Source: Balneolaceae bacterium | GTDB lineage: Bacteria > Bacteroidota > Rhodothermia > Balneolales > Balneolaceae | NCBI GenBank assembly: GCA_003555185.1 | Contig: PWFZ01000358.1 | Location: 1-5,418, forward strand | Direction of reading: 5' to 3' | DNA: 5,418 bases | Shown here: positions 1-5,060 of the stretch, piece by piece | How positions within the stretch are numbered: position 1 is the first letter of the stretch | Layout: every line of letters begins with the position of its first letter | Notes under the pieces: generated by a model | What the model saw: the letters and a program-made list of their open reading frames with translations, nothing else | Told to the model about the DNA's origin: nothing | The model's database searches: none | Program-made: the position numbers and the translations under genes

Positions 1-342
1 ATTTAAACTACCGACCATCGATCGAAAGCCATCTCCTGATGCATGCCAGTTATAATCTTCGAAATAGGTAAAGTTATATGTAAAAATATCCAGATGGTAC
101 TCGGGGATCATCTCGTGGGTTGTCCATCGAAACAGTCCGCGGTCATAGTATATTCCCCCAACATTATTGGCGCGATCCATAATGAAGAGATTCACATTTC
201 TTTCCCATCCTTTAAGAGTAGCACGAGGGGAATCGTCAGACTGAGCGAATAGTGGGGCAGAAGTGACCGTGATCATCAGTATCACCAACCCTAAAACTCT
301 CTTTTGATGCAAAATAATATTTTTCAAATCAAACAATTTCAT
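1..342 (-). CDS. Secreted protein of unknown function, N-terminal 114 residues (3' end outside window)
   Basis: Reading the minus strand from the ATG at 342-340 gives 114 codons with no stop up to the window edge, so this is the start of a longer gene. The N-terminus is a classic Sec signal peptide: basic residues (K2, K7, K14, R15), a hydrophobic stretch at about 16-32 (VLGLVILMITVTSAPLF) and a likely signal peptidase I site after A-Q at 33-34, before SDDSPRA. The mature part is rich in aromatic and charged residues (for example GGIYYDRGLFRW, about 62-73, and DIFTYNFTYFEDYNW, about 85-99), which suggests a folded periplasmic or cell-surface domain. I do not recognise the family. It is transcribed away from the three-gene operon and separated from it by the repeat island, so a shared role cannot be claimed. 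No Shine-Dalgarno is visible before the start, which is normal for this phylum. The signal peptide and the open frame make it a real gene. Confidence 0.75.
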   Translation of the reverse strand, partial: MKLFDLKNIILHQKRVLGLVILMITVTSAPLFAQSDDSPRATLKGWERNVNLFIMDRANNVGGIYYDRGLFRWTTHEMIPEYHLDIFTYNFTYFEDYNWHASGDGFRSMVGSLN

Positions 343-378
343 GGGGCTAATATCGGAATAATTATGCAATTGTGAAGC

Positions 379-432
379 GCGAAGTATACTTCGCAATAAC
401 AACGCTTGGATTTACTCATTGTGGAATATAGA
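379..432 (+). repeat. Repeat module A, copy 1
   Basis: A perfect 16-bp palindrome, GCGAAGTATACTTCGC (379-394), is followed by AATAACAACGCTTGGATT and ACTCATTGTGGAATA. The tail recurs after the other A copies at 831, 915, 1539 and 1618. The palindrome starts 37 bp upstream of the minus-strand start codon at 342, so it lies in that gene's probable promoter/leader region. A regulatory role there is possible but not shown. Confidence 0.65.
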
Positions 433-459
433 TGGGCCAATTCACAAAGAACACAACAA

Positions 460-590
460 ATGCCGTTAGGCATGGCCGATAAAGGAGATGAACCGTGCCT
501 ATGGCACTCAATGGGTGTGATATGGTCACTTCCCCCCGGGAATGAATTCCCGGGTTACAATATCGGACGTGCCGCTGGCACTGGATATGT
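460..590 (+). repeat. Repeat module C, copy 1 (expanded, four hairpins)
   Basis: There are four successive perfect hairpins: ATGCC-GTTA-GGCAT (460-473), GTGCC-TAT-GGCAC (495-507), the strong CCCGGGAATGAATTCCCGGG (535-554, 8-bp stem, 4-nt loop) and GTGCC-GCT-GGCAC (569-581). Positions 460-499 match copy 2 at 1359-1397 with one 1-nt indel and two substitutions. The last hairpin and its flank (569-590) also match copy 2 (1393-1414), at 19 of 22 positions. Copy 1 therefore carries about 74 extra bases, including the CCCGGG hairpin, between two GTGCC hairpins. An open frame on each strand crosses this module, but the palindromes explain both. Confidence 0.7.
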
Positions 591-598
591 TTATGGAG

Positions 599-624
599 TG
601 CTAAGGCGAGGAACGAGCTTAGCA
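599..624 (+). repeat. Stem-loop TGCTAAG/CTTAGCA
   Basis: TGCTAAG (599-605) pairs perfectly with CTTAGCA (618-624) across a 12-nt loop, directly after module C copy 1. Copy 2 of module C is likewise followed by a hairpin of unrelated sequence (1430-1446), so a trailing stem-loop may be part of the module's layout. Confidence 0.45.
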
Positions 625-675
625 TGGAATGCGAGGTATAGATGGCGCCCATGACACATAGCCCAAGGCTGTAAA

Positions 676-769
676 TTTGTTGGGTTATTGAGTAAATACG
701 AAAAAATTTTCTATGAACTTATTTCTGGGATGAATTCGTTGATTGCGTTTCCATGTTCACCTAGTTTGT
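676..769 (+). repeat. Repeat module B, copy 1
   Basis: The core at 688-743 matches 1225-1279 with six substitutions and one 1-nt indel. The conserved parts are TTGAGTAAATACGA, TATGAACTT and TTTCTGGGATGAATTCGTTGAT. The downstream flank (TTGATTGCG-TTCCATG-TCACC, from 739) recurs in shortened copy 3 at about 1655. The segment is not self-complementary. Its GGGATGAATTC core resembles the loop side of the CCCGGG hairpin in module C, so the two could share an origin (speculative). Confidence 0.65.
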
Positions 770-811
770 TTTTGTTTACTCCCTGTTCATTTTTTCTTGA
801 TAAAAAACGAA

Positions 812-950
812 CCGCGAAGCACTGCTTCGCAATATCAACGCTCGGATTTATTTAGAAAGAGATATAACTCCTTAAGGCTGAACCATCTCTCCATAGCATA
901 GATAACACCTTCGCAACAACAAAGTCTTGATTAACTCATTTTGGAATGAT
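812..950 (+). repeat. Repeat module A, composite copy 2 (A2-A3)
   Basis: A hairpin GCGAAGC-ACT-GCTTCGC (814-830, 7-bp stem) with an AATATCAACGC tail is followed at 874-895 by AAGGCTGAACC...CTCTCCATAG and then by a second half-unit, ACACCTTCGCAACAACAA, at 905-922. The same order of three elements at nearly the same spacing occurs at 1520-1640. This shows that the duplicated unit is the whole roughly 130-bp composite and not only the hairpin. Confidence 0.65.
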
Positions 951-1131
951 GTTCAGAGGTTGATCCCATTAACCATAGAAGATTCTCAAGATACTGATCG
1001 CCTCCACGAACCATAAGCCCTATTTGTAGATCGATAAACGTCCACATTCTGTGGAATAGAGATTAACCCTGTATTTCAATTATGTCTGCAGTTGTCTTAC
1101 GCTGATTAACTTAGTTTTGACTACATACCAT

Positions 1132-1174
1132 GCCCTGAAAGGGCTAAATCAATAGCATAGGGCACCGCCCTATG
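1132..1174 (+). repeat. Repeat module D: short hairpin plus 8-bp-stem hairpin
   Basis: GCCC-TGAAA-GGGC (1132-1144) is followed after an 11-nt spacer by CATAGGGC-ACC-GCCCTATG (1156-1174), a perfect 8-bp stem with a 3-nt loop. This layout, a short GAAA-type hairpin and then a longer hairpin containing CATA/TATG, reappears in reverse orientation with different stem sequences at 5193-5236 beyond the operon. Repeats of this design are common between genes in Bacteroidota and relatives (family knowledge from memory, not searched). Confidence 0.7.
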
Positions 1175-1210
1175 TAAGAGGATCGCCAATAATCCTCCCC
1201 GAGGCTATAT

Positions 1211-1314
1211 ATATGTTGGAGTTTTTGAGTAAATACGAGGGGTTTTATATGAACTTCTTTCTGGGATGAATTCGTTGATCATGGTTTTAAACTCACCCCA
1301 TCTGTATAAAATTC
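1211..1314 (+). repeat. Repeat module B, copy 2
   Basis: The core at 1225-1279 is nearly identical to copy 1 at 688-743. Where copy 1 has a run of six A after TACG, this copy has AGGGG. The downstream flank CTCACCCCATCTGTATAAAA (1292-1311) matches copy 3 (1672-1691) better than copy 1, so the three copies are mosaics of one another. Confidence 0.65.
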
Positions 1315-1358
1315 ATATACATGTATCTGTGGGGAGATAATGGTCCATGGGAAAAAAT

Positions 1359-1414
1359 ATGCCGTAGGCATGGCCGATAATGGAGATGGACCGTGCCGCC
1401 GGCACTGGGTTTGT
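1359..1414 (+). repeat. Repeat module C, copy 2 (compact, two hairpins)
   Basis: ATGCC-GTA-GGCAT (1359-1371), the spacer GGCCGATAATGGAGATGGAC and GTGCC-GCC-GGCAC (1393-1405) form two perfect 5-bp-stem hairpins. The left part matches the first hairpin and spacer of copy 1. The right part and flank match the fourth hairpin of copy 1. This looks like either the basic unit or a product of deletion between the two GTGCC hairpins. Confidence 0.7.
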
Positions 1415-1429
1415 GGATTGAGAATGGAT

Positions 1430-1446
1430 GCTTCAATCATTGAAGC
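1430..1446 (+). repeat. Stem-loop GCTTCAA-TCA-TTGAAGC
   Basis: A perfect 7-bp stem with a 3-nt loop lies 25 nt after the end of the second hairpin of module C copy 2. There is no T-run on either side that would argue for an intrinsic terminator, and no gene ends here, so it is treated as part of the repeat mosaic. Confidence 0.5.
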
Positions 1447-1519
1447 TTAAAAGTGATAATGAATGATGATCAAGTCAATATGAAACTAAAATAGAGCTAG
1501 CAGATGATGGAAGTTGTAA

Positions 1520-1640
1520 CCGCGAAGCACGTCTTCGCAACAACAACGCCTAGATTGGCTTTTTTTGACATGATTACCAAAGGCTGAACGAACTCTCCAT
1601 AGAAGAGACACCTTCGCAATATCAACGCATGGATTGATGG
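1520..1640 (+). repeat. Repeat module A, composite copy 3 (A4-A5)
   Basis: GCGAAG-CACGT-CTTCGC (1522-1538) is followed by AACAACAACGCCTAGATT, then by AGGCTGAACGAACTCTCCATAG (1581-1602), then by ACACCTTCGCAATATCAACG (1608-1627) and CATGGATTGATGG. It parallels 812-950 element for element. The hairpin loop differs from the other copies (CACGT against ACT or none) while the stem is retained. Confidence 0.65.
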
Positions 1641-1650
1641 ATAGCGTGAA

Positions 1651-1694
1651 AATTTTGATTGCGATTCCATGCTCACCCAATTTGTATAAAATTA
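1651..1694 (+). repeat. Repeat module B, truncated copy 3
   Basis: Only the right flank of module B is present. TTGATTGCGATTCCATG matches 739-755 of copy 1, and CTCACCCAATTTGTATAAAA matches 1292-1311 of copy 2. The GGGATGAATTC core is missing. This is the last recognisable repeat before the operon's upstream region. Confidence 0.5.
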
Positions 1695-1814
1695 ATCTGT
1701 TAAAAAGAGATGCCAACACAACACTGAGTTGGGATTCTTTGATATAATATTCACAAAAGCGGGCAAGCCACCAGCAGTGCTTTTTATGGTCAAGTTGATC
1801 GTTATACTTTTTAA

Positions 1815-1832
1815 AATGTAAACGTTTACATT
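1815..1832. promoter_or_regulatory. LacI-family-type operator palindrome upstream of the operon
   Basis: AATGTAAACGTTTACATT is a perfect 18-bp palindrome with a central CG, centred about 90 bp before the first start codon. The core TGTAAACGTTTACA fits the general form of LacI-family repressor sites, which are palindromes with central CG and often control sugar genes. The genes downstream are predicted sugar-oxidation functions, which agrees with such control. No LacI-type regulator gene is in the window. The exact promoter hexamers could not be assigned with confidence. Confidence 0.72.
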
Positions 1833-1852
1833 ATTTTGTGGTTCCGTTTGTG

Positions 1853-1866
1853 TGTAATCGTTTTTA
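1853..1866. promoter_or_regulatory. Possible degenerate second operator
   Basis: TGTAATCGTTTTTA matches TGTAAACGTTTACA at 11 of 14 positions, with the central CG kept, 36 bp downstream of the perfect site. Two sites would allow cooperative binding or looping. The surroundings are AT-rich and this could be chance. Confidence 0.3.
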
Positions 1867-1912
1867 CTGTTTTATTAAGGATATCATCTAATAGGTAGTT
1901 AAAATTGCATCT

Positions 1913-2668
1913 ATGCTAAGAACTGTAACAACTCTGACACTATTATTGGCTTTTCTTTTATACAATAATGGCTGTGAATCAGCCGAATCTACAACCGAAG
2001 AAAATCAAATGAATCAACTTACAGAAGCCGAAATTGAGGAAGGATGGTCACTACTATTTGATGGTGAATCTACAGATCAGTGGCGAGGATATAACATGGA
2101 CTCATTTCCTGATGCCGGCTGGAAAATTGAAGACGGCCTGCTGGTGTTTCGTCCTCCATCTGATGATGACTGGAGCTCGGGCATGGATATCATCACAAAA
2201 GAAATATATGGTGACTTCGAGTTTCAAATTGACTGGAAGGTGGAACGGGCCGGAAACAGCGGAATATTTTATCATGTTCTGGAACAGGAAGAACGGGCAA
2301 TTTATTGGTCAGGTCCGGAGTTTCAGATATTAGATAACGAAAATCATCCCGATGCCGATCAGGGAGTCGATCATAACAGAAAAGCAGCATCTCTGTATGA
2401 TTTAATTCCTGCTGATCCTCAAAATACAAGACCGTATGGCGAGTGGAATTCAGCGAAAATTGTGTCTGATGGACCTACAATCGAGCATTGGCAAAATGAC
2501 GAAAAAGTTGTAGAATATGAAAGATGGACAACAGAATGGTTTGATATGCTCCATGAAAGTAAATTCAGAGGTTATCCGGAATTTGGTGCTATGCGGGAAG
2601 GACATATCGGACTTCAGGACCACGGTGATGTGGTTAAGTTTAAGAATATTAAAATTCGGGCACTCTAA
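1913..2668 (+). CDS. DUF1080 family lipoprotein (3-keto-disaccharide hydrolase / 3-keto-glycoside lyase family)
   Basis: The protein has 251 residues. A lipoprotein signal (hydrophobic 8-17, then YNNGC with Cys21 as the lipidation site; the lipobox is weak at -3 but acceptable in this phylum) is followed by a short polar Glu/Thr linker and one DUF1080 domain (PF06439) from about 43 to 251. Family signatures visible are GWSLLFDG (44-51) with W57, GDFEFQIDWKVERAGNSGIF (100-119), GPEFQILDN (134-142), SLYDLIP (160-166), the GEWN segment at 176-179 with HWQNDEKVVEYE (192-203), and the C-terminal GHIGLQDHG...VKFKNIKIR (230-249). Known members cleave 3-keto-sugars or 3-keto-glucosides, some by elimination; I infer the same role here on the outer or inner membrane surface. 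Length and motifs are intact, with no frameshift. It is first in a probable three-gene operon, 69 bp before the GMC gene, whose product would supply the 3-keto substrate. The start is the ATG that includes the whole signal peptide. Confidence 0.9.
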   Translation: MLRTVTTLTLLLAFLLYNNGCESAESTTEENQMNQLTEAEIEEGWSLLFDGESTDQWRGYNMDSFPDAGWKIEDGLLVFRPPSDDDWSSGMDIITKEIYGDFEFQIDWKVERAGNSGIFYHVLEQEERAIYWSGPEFQILDNENHPDADQGVDHNRKAASLYDLIPADPQNTRPYGEWNSAKIVSDGPTIEHWQNDEKVVEYERWTTEWFDMLHESKFRGYPEFGAMREGHIGLQDHGDVVKFKNIKIRAL

Positions 2669-2737
2669 TATATGCTCGTGCATTTCGAGTGATTGCACTC
2701 ATTGCTCAAAAACAATAACAAAACAGGCAGTTATACG

Positions 2738-4435
2738 ATGAATTTAAATCTGAAAACAAAAAAACAAAACACCTACGACGCGATCGTCGTCGGTACCGGA
2801 ATTAGCGGTGGATGGGCAGCCAAAGAGTTGACCGAAAAAGGGTTGAAAACACTGGTTCTTGAGCGTGGAAGAAATGTAGAGCATGTAAAGGATTATCCCA
2901 CCATGAATAAAGATCCATGGGAATTACCAAGAGGAGATCAAATTCCTTATGAGGATCGAAAAGATTATGAAAAGCAGATGCGAACGGGATACACCATTCG
3001 CGAATCAACAAAACATTGGTGGATAAAAGATACGGATCAGCCTTATGGAGAAGATAAGCGTTTTGACTGGATCCGTGGTTACCACGTTGGTGGCCGTTCT
3101 ATTATGTGGGGCCGACAGAGTTACCGTTTGTCACCCATGGATTTTGAAGCCAACGCTAAAGAGGGTGTAGCCGTTGATTGGCCCATACGTTACGACGATG
3201 TAGCTGATTGGTATTCTTATGTTGAGAAATTTGCAGGTATCGCCGGTGAAGCTTTGGGCTTGCCTCAGCTGCCTGACAGTGAATTTTTACCGTCATGGGA
3301 TCTGAACTGTGTAGAAGAGGAACTGAAATCTTCTATGGCTGAAAAATTTGACCGGGTATTGACAATTGGCCGACATGCAAATCTTTCCCAGGCCCATAAT
3401 GGCCGCGGGACCTGCATGAACAGAAATCTTTGCAGCAGGGGCTGTCCGTTCGGTGCATACTTCAGCAGTAATGCCGCAACTCTTCCTGCCGCCGCAGCAA
3501 CCGGAAACATGTCACTCCGACCACACTCTATTGTGAATGAAGTGATGTATGATGAAGAAACCGGTAAAGCTACCGGGGTTCGTGTTGTAGATGCCGAATC
3601 GGGTGAAGAGTTTGAGTATTATGCAAAAATCGTATTCCTGAATGCATCAACCGTAGGGTCAACATCTATTTTGCTTAATTCAACTTCGGATCGATTTCCA
3701 AACGGAATGGGTAACGATTCAGGTGAATTGGGTCATAACATGATGGATCACCACTTTAGAGTGGGAGCCAATGGAGAATGGGATCGCCATGAAGACAAAT
3801 ATTATTGGGGACGTCGTCCTACCGGATTTTACATTCCGCGCTACAGAAATTTAAACGGAAATGACCGTGATTACCTGCGAGGATTTGGATATCAGGGCAG
3901 TGCCAGTCGTCAGGGATGGCATCGTGGAGTTCGTGAACTGGCTATCGGTTCAGAACTGAAAGATCTGGTTTCTACTCCCGGAAAATGGACATTAGGCATG
4001 ACTGCATTCGGTGAAATGCTGCCTGATCACAGTAATCGGATGTATTTGAATTACGACAAAACCGACAAATGGGGTCAGCCTACGGTTGTGTTTGATGTTG
4101 AGTTCAAAGAAAACGAATTCAAAATGCGTGAAGACATGAAGAACGATGCAGCTGAGATGCTTGAAGCTGCCGGGATGAATAATGTAAGTACTTATGATGA
4201 TCCCGGAGGTCCCGGACTTGGAATTCACGAAATGGGAACGGCCCGAATGGGTAGAGATCCTGAAACGTCGGTTCTTGGTGAGTGGAATCAGATTCATACC
4301 GTGCCAAACGTATTTGTTACGGACGGATCCTGCATGACTTCCGCAGCATGCCAAAATCCTTCATTAACATATATGGCATTAACAGCCCGGGCCGCAAATT
4401 ACGCAGCAGAAGAACTTAAAAAAGGGAATCTATAA
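2738..4435 (+). CDS. GMC-family FAD oxidoreductase, probable glycoside/sugar 3-dehydrogenase large subunit
   Basis: The protein has 565 residues from the ATG at 2738. The frame is open upstream to a TTG at 2693, but the extra 15 residues are polar and precede the normal start of this family, so ATG is preferred. Residues 13-46 form the FAD-binding Rossmann unit (YDAIVVGTGISGGWAAKELT, with acidic E42 for the ADP ribose). VGGRSIMWG (117-125) is the second flavin-contact motif. C226, C232 and C236 (CX5CX3C, followed by PFGA) match in spacing the [3Fe-4S] ligands of FAD-dependent glucose dehydrogenase catalytic subunits. The GMC C-terminal domain (about 425-560) has HEMGTARMG with catalytic His497 and QNPSLTYMALTARA with Asn540, the usual His-Asn pair. 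There is no signal peptide, so export would depend on the partner subunit encoded next. Its stop overlaps the next start by one base (TAATG), which suggests translational coupling. The likely reaction is oxidation of a sugar C3 hydroxyl; the exact substrate is unknown. Confidence 0.9.
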   Translation: MNLNLKTKKQNTYDAIVVGTGISGGWAAKELTEKGLKTLVLERGRNVEHVKDYPTMNKDPWELPRGDQIPYEDRKDYEKQMRTGYTIRESTKHWWIKDTDQPYGEDKRFDWIRGYHVGGRSIMWGRQSYRLSPMDFEANAKEGVAVDWPIRYDDVADWYSYVEKFAGIAGEALGLPQLPDSEFLPSWDLNCVEEELKSSMAEKFDRVLTIGRHANLSQAHNGRGTCMNRNLCSRGCPFGAYFSSNAATLPAAAATGNMSLRPHSIVNEVMYDEETGKATGVRVVDAESGEEFEYYAKIVFLNASTVGSTSILLNSTSDRFPNGMGNDSGELGHNMMDHHFRVGANGEWDRHEDKYYWGRRPTGFYIPRYRNLNGNDRDYLRGFGYQGSASRQGWHRGVRELAIGSELKDLVSTPGKWTLGMTAFGEMLPDHSNRMYLNYDKTDKWGQPTVVFDVEFKENEFKMREDMKNDAAEMLEAAGMNNVSTYDDPGGPGLGIHEMGTARMGRDPETSVLGEWNQIHTVPNVFVTDGSCMTSAACQNPSLTYMALTARAANYAAEELKKGNL

Positions 4436-5016
4436 TGGATAGCAAGAACAACAATATTGACAGAAAAGAAGCGATAAAACGAACCGGTTTACTTTTGGGC
4501 GGAGTGATTTTTGCCCCAAATATTTTGGGAGTCCTTAAGGGATGTACCGCCACACCGGGAGACTGGACGCCTGTTCTTTTTTCAAGAACACAGGCAAGTA
4601 CAGTAACAGCCCTTGCAGATGTAATTTTACCGGCAGATGATACTCCTGCAGCCAGTGAGGTAGGTGTACCGCAGTTTATTGAAACTATGGTGAATGAAAC
4701 CTACAGTGATGAGCAGCGGGAAGCGTTTCTGGCCGGACTCGATAAGTTTACAGAAGACTCCAGGGCAGAGTTACAGGTTGATTATACCGAGGGTACGGAC
4801 GAACAGAAATATGAATTCACCTATTTTCAGAATCGTATAGCTTTGGAAGATCCAACCGGTGAGACGCCCTTTATTCTTACCTTTAAAGAACTGACGATGC
4901 TTGGATATTTCACATCAGAAGTGGGAGCAACGCAAGTACTGCGTTATGAAGCAAATCCCGGAATATATGATGGATGTATGCCTCTTGAAGATGTTGGCCG
5001 AACCTGGGCTACGTAA
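4435..5016 (+). CDS. Gluconate 2-dehydrogenase subunit 3 family protein, small/chaperone subunit of the GMC dehydrogenase
   Basis: The protein has 193 residues and starts inside the stop codon of the GMC gene (1-base overlap); an AAGGG lies about 8 nt before its ATG. The N-terminus IDRKEAIKRTGLLLGG (8-23) has the shape of a Tat signal as found in this family, with R10-K11 in place of the usual two arginines, then a hydrophobic segment to about 34 and a Cys37 that might be a lipidation site (LKGC, weak lipobox). The mature part carries the family's ALADVILPADDTPAASEVGV (about 60-79) and a C-terminal YEANPGIYDGCMPL...GRTWAT block ending the protein. In related FAD-dependent glucose and glucoside 3-dehydrogenases this subunit is the hitchhiker partner that brings the cofactor-loaded large subunit through Tat. 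I infer that role here because the large subunit lacks a signal. It is the last gene of the operon. Confidence 0.88.
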   Translation: MDSKNNNIDRKEAIKRTGLLLGGVIFAPNILGVLKGCTATPGDWTPVLFSRTQASTVTALADVILPADDTPAASEVGVPQFIETMVNETYSDEQREAFLAGLDKFTEDSRAELQVDYTEGTDEQKYEFTYFQNRIALEDPTGETPFILTFKELTMLGYFTSEVGATQVLRYEANPGIYDGCMPLEDVGRTWAT

Positions 5017-5024
5017 ACTTTATT

Positions 5025-5054
5025 TAAAGTCTCTCAGTAAAATGAGAGACTTTA
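5025..5054 (+). terminator. Probable operon terminator hairpin
   Basis: TAAAGTCTCTCA (5025-5036) pairs perfectly with TGAGAGACTTTA (5043-5054), a 12-bp stem with a GTAAAA loop, 9 nt after the last stop codon. The T-tract is weak (TTTA inside the stem, then CAATAC), so it may act as a moderate or bidirectional terminator or as an mRNA 3'-end stabiliser. The left arm can also pair with ACTTTA at 5017-5022, though only with a 2-nt loop. It is distinct in sequence from the repeat units that follow. Confidence 0.65.
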
Positions 5055-5060
5055 CAATAC

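Larger units (their letters stand above)
343..1750. repeat. Gene-free mosaic island of palindromic repeat modules
   Basis: About 1.4 kb between two divergent genes holds no credible coding sequence. The short open frames in it run straight through palindromes and lack family features. Instead it is a patchwork of recurring modules. A has a GCGAAG...CTTCGC hairpin followed by a conserved AACAACGC-like tail. B is a roughly 56-bp unit around TCTGGGATGAATTCGTTGAT. C is a pair of 5-bp-stem hairpins with a fixed spacer. D is a short hairpin followed by an 8-bp-stem hairpin. The order is A1-C1-B1, then A2/A3-D-B2, then C2-A4/A5-B3, so a longer unit seems to have been copied about three times and to have diverged. 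Stretches such as about 951-1130 show only scattered similarity (for example GTGGAATA-GAT at 421-432 and 1054-1064) and no clear structure. The best general reading is REP/MITE-like non-autonomous repeats. No transposase lies in the window. Confidence 0.7.

Noticed and set aside
43..252. Plus-strand open frame of 69 codons at the left edge
   Set aside because: It is the shadow of the minus-strand secreted-protein gene, which has a convincing signal peptide and runs open to the window edge.
406..654. Open frames of about 80 codons on both strands across 406-654
   Set aside because: They cross four palindromic hairpins of module C and the tail of module A, and a palindrome tends to open frames on both strands together. 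There is no signal, domain or codon pattern to support a gene.
1486..1719. Minus-strand open frame of 77 codons
   Set aside because: It lies wholly on repeat modules A and B, with no recognisable protein features. The same modules elsewhere contain stops in the equivalent frame.
1743..1748. TATAAT as a -10 element for the operon
   Set aside because: No acceptable -35 lies 16-18 bp upstream, and the LacI-type operator is about 70 bp downstream of it. Organisms of this type also often use a different promoter consensus.
1755..1784. AAAAGC...GCTTTT stem with following T-run as a terminator
   Set aside because: It has only 6 bp with an 18-nt loop, and no gene ends upstream on the plus strand. 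Possible but too weak to list.
2675..2700. Small hairpins between the DUF1080 and GMC genes (CTCG/CGAG and GAGTG-ATTG-CACTC)
   Set aside because: They have 4- and 5-bp stems that exclude one another, with no T-run. They are expected by chance and give no good evidence for a processing or attenuation site.
2693..2737. Upstream TTG start for the GMC oxidoreductase
   Set aside because: The added 15 residues are polar and low in complexity, and an ATG at 2738 sits 12 codons before the Rossmann strand, as is usual for the family.
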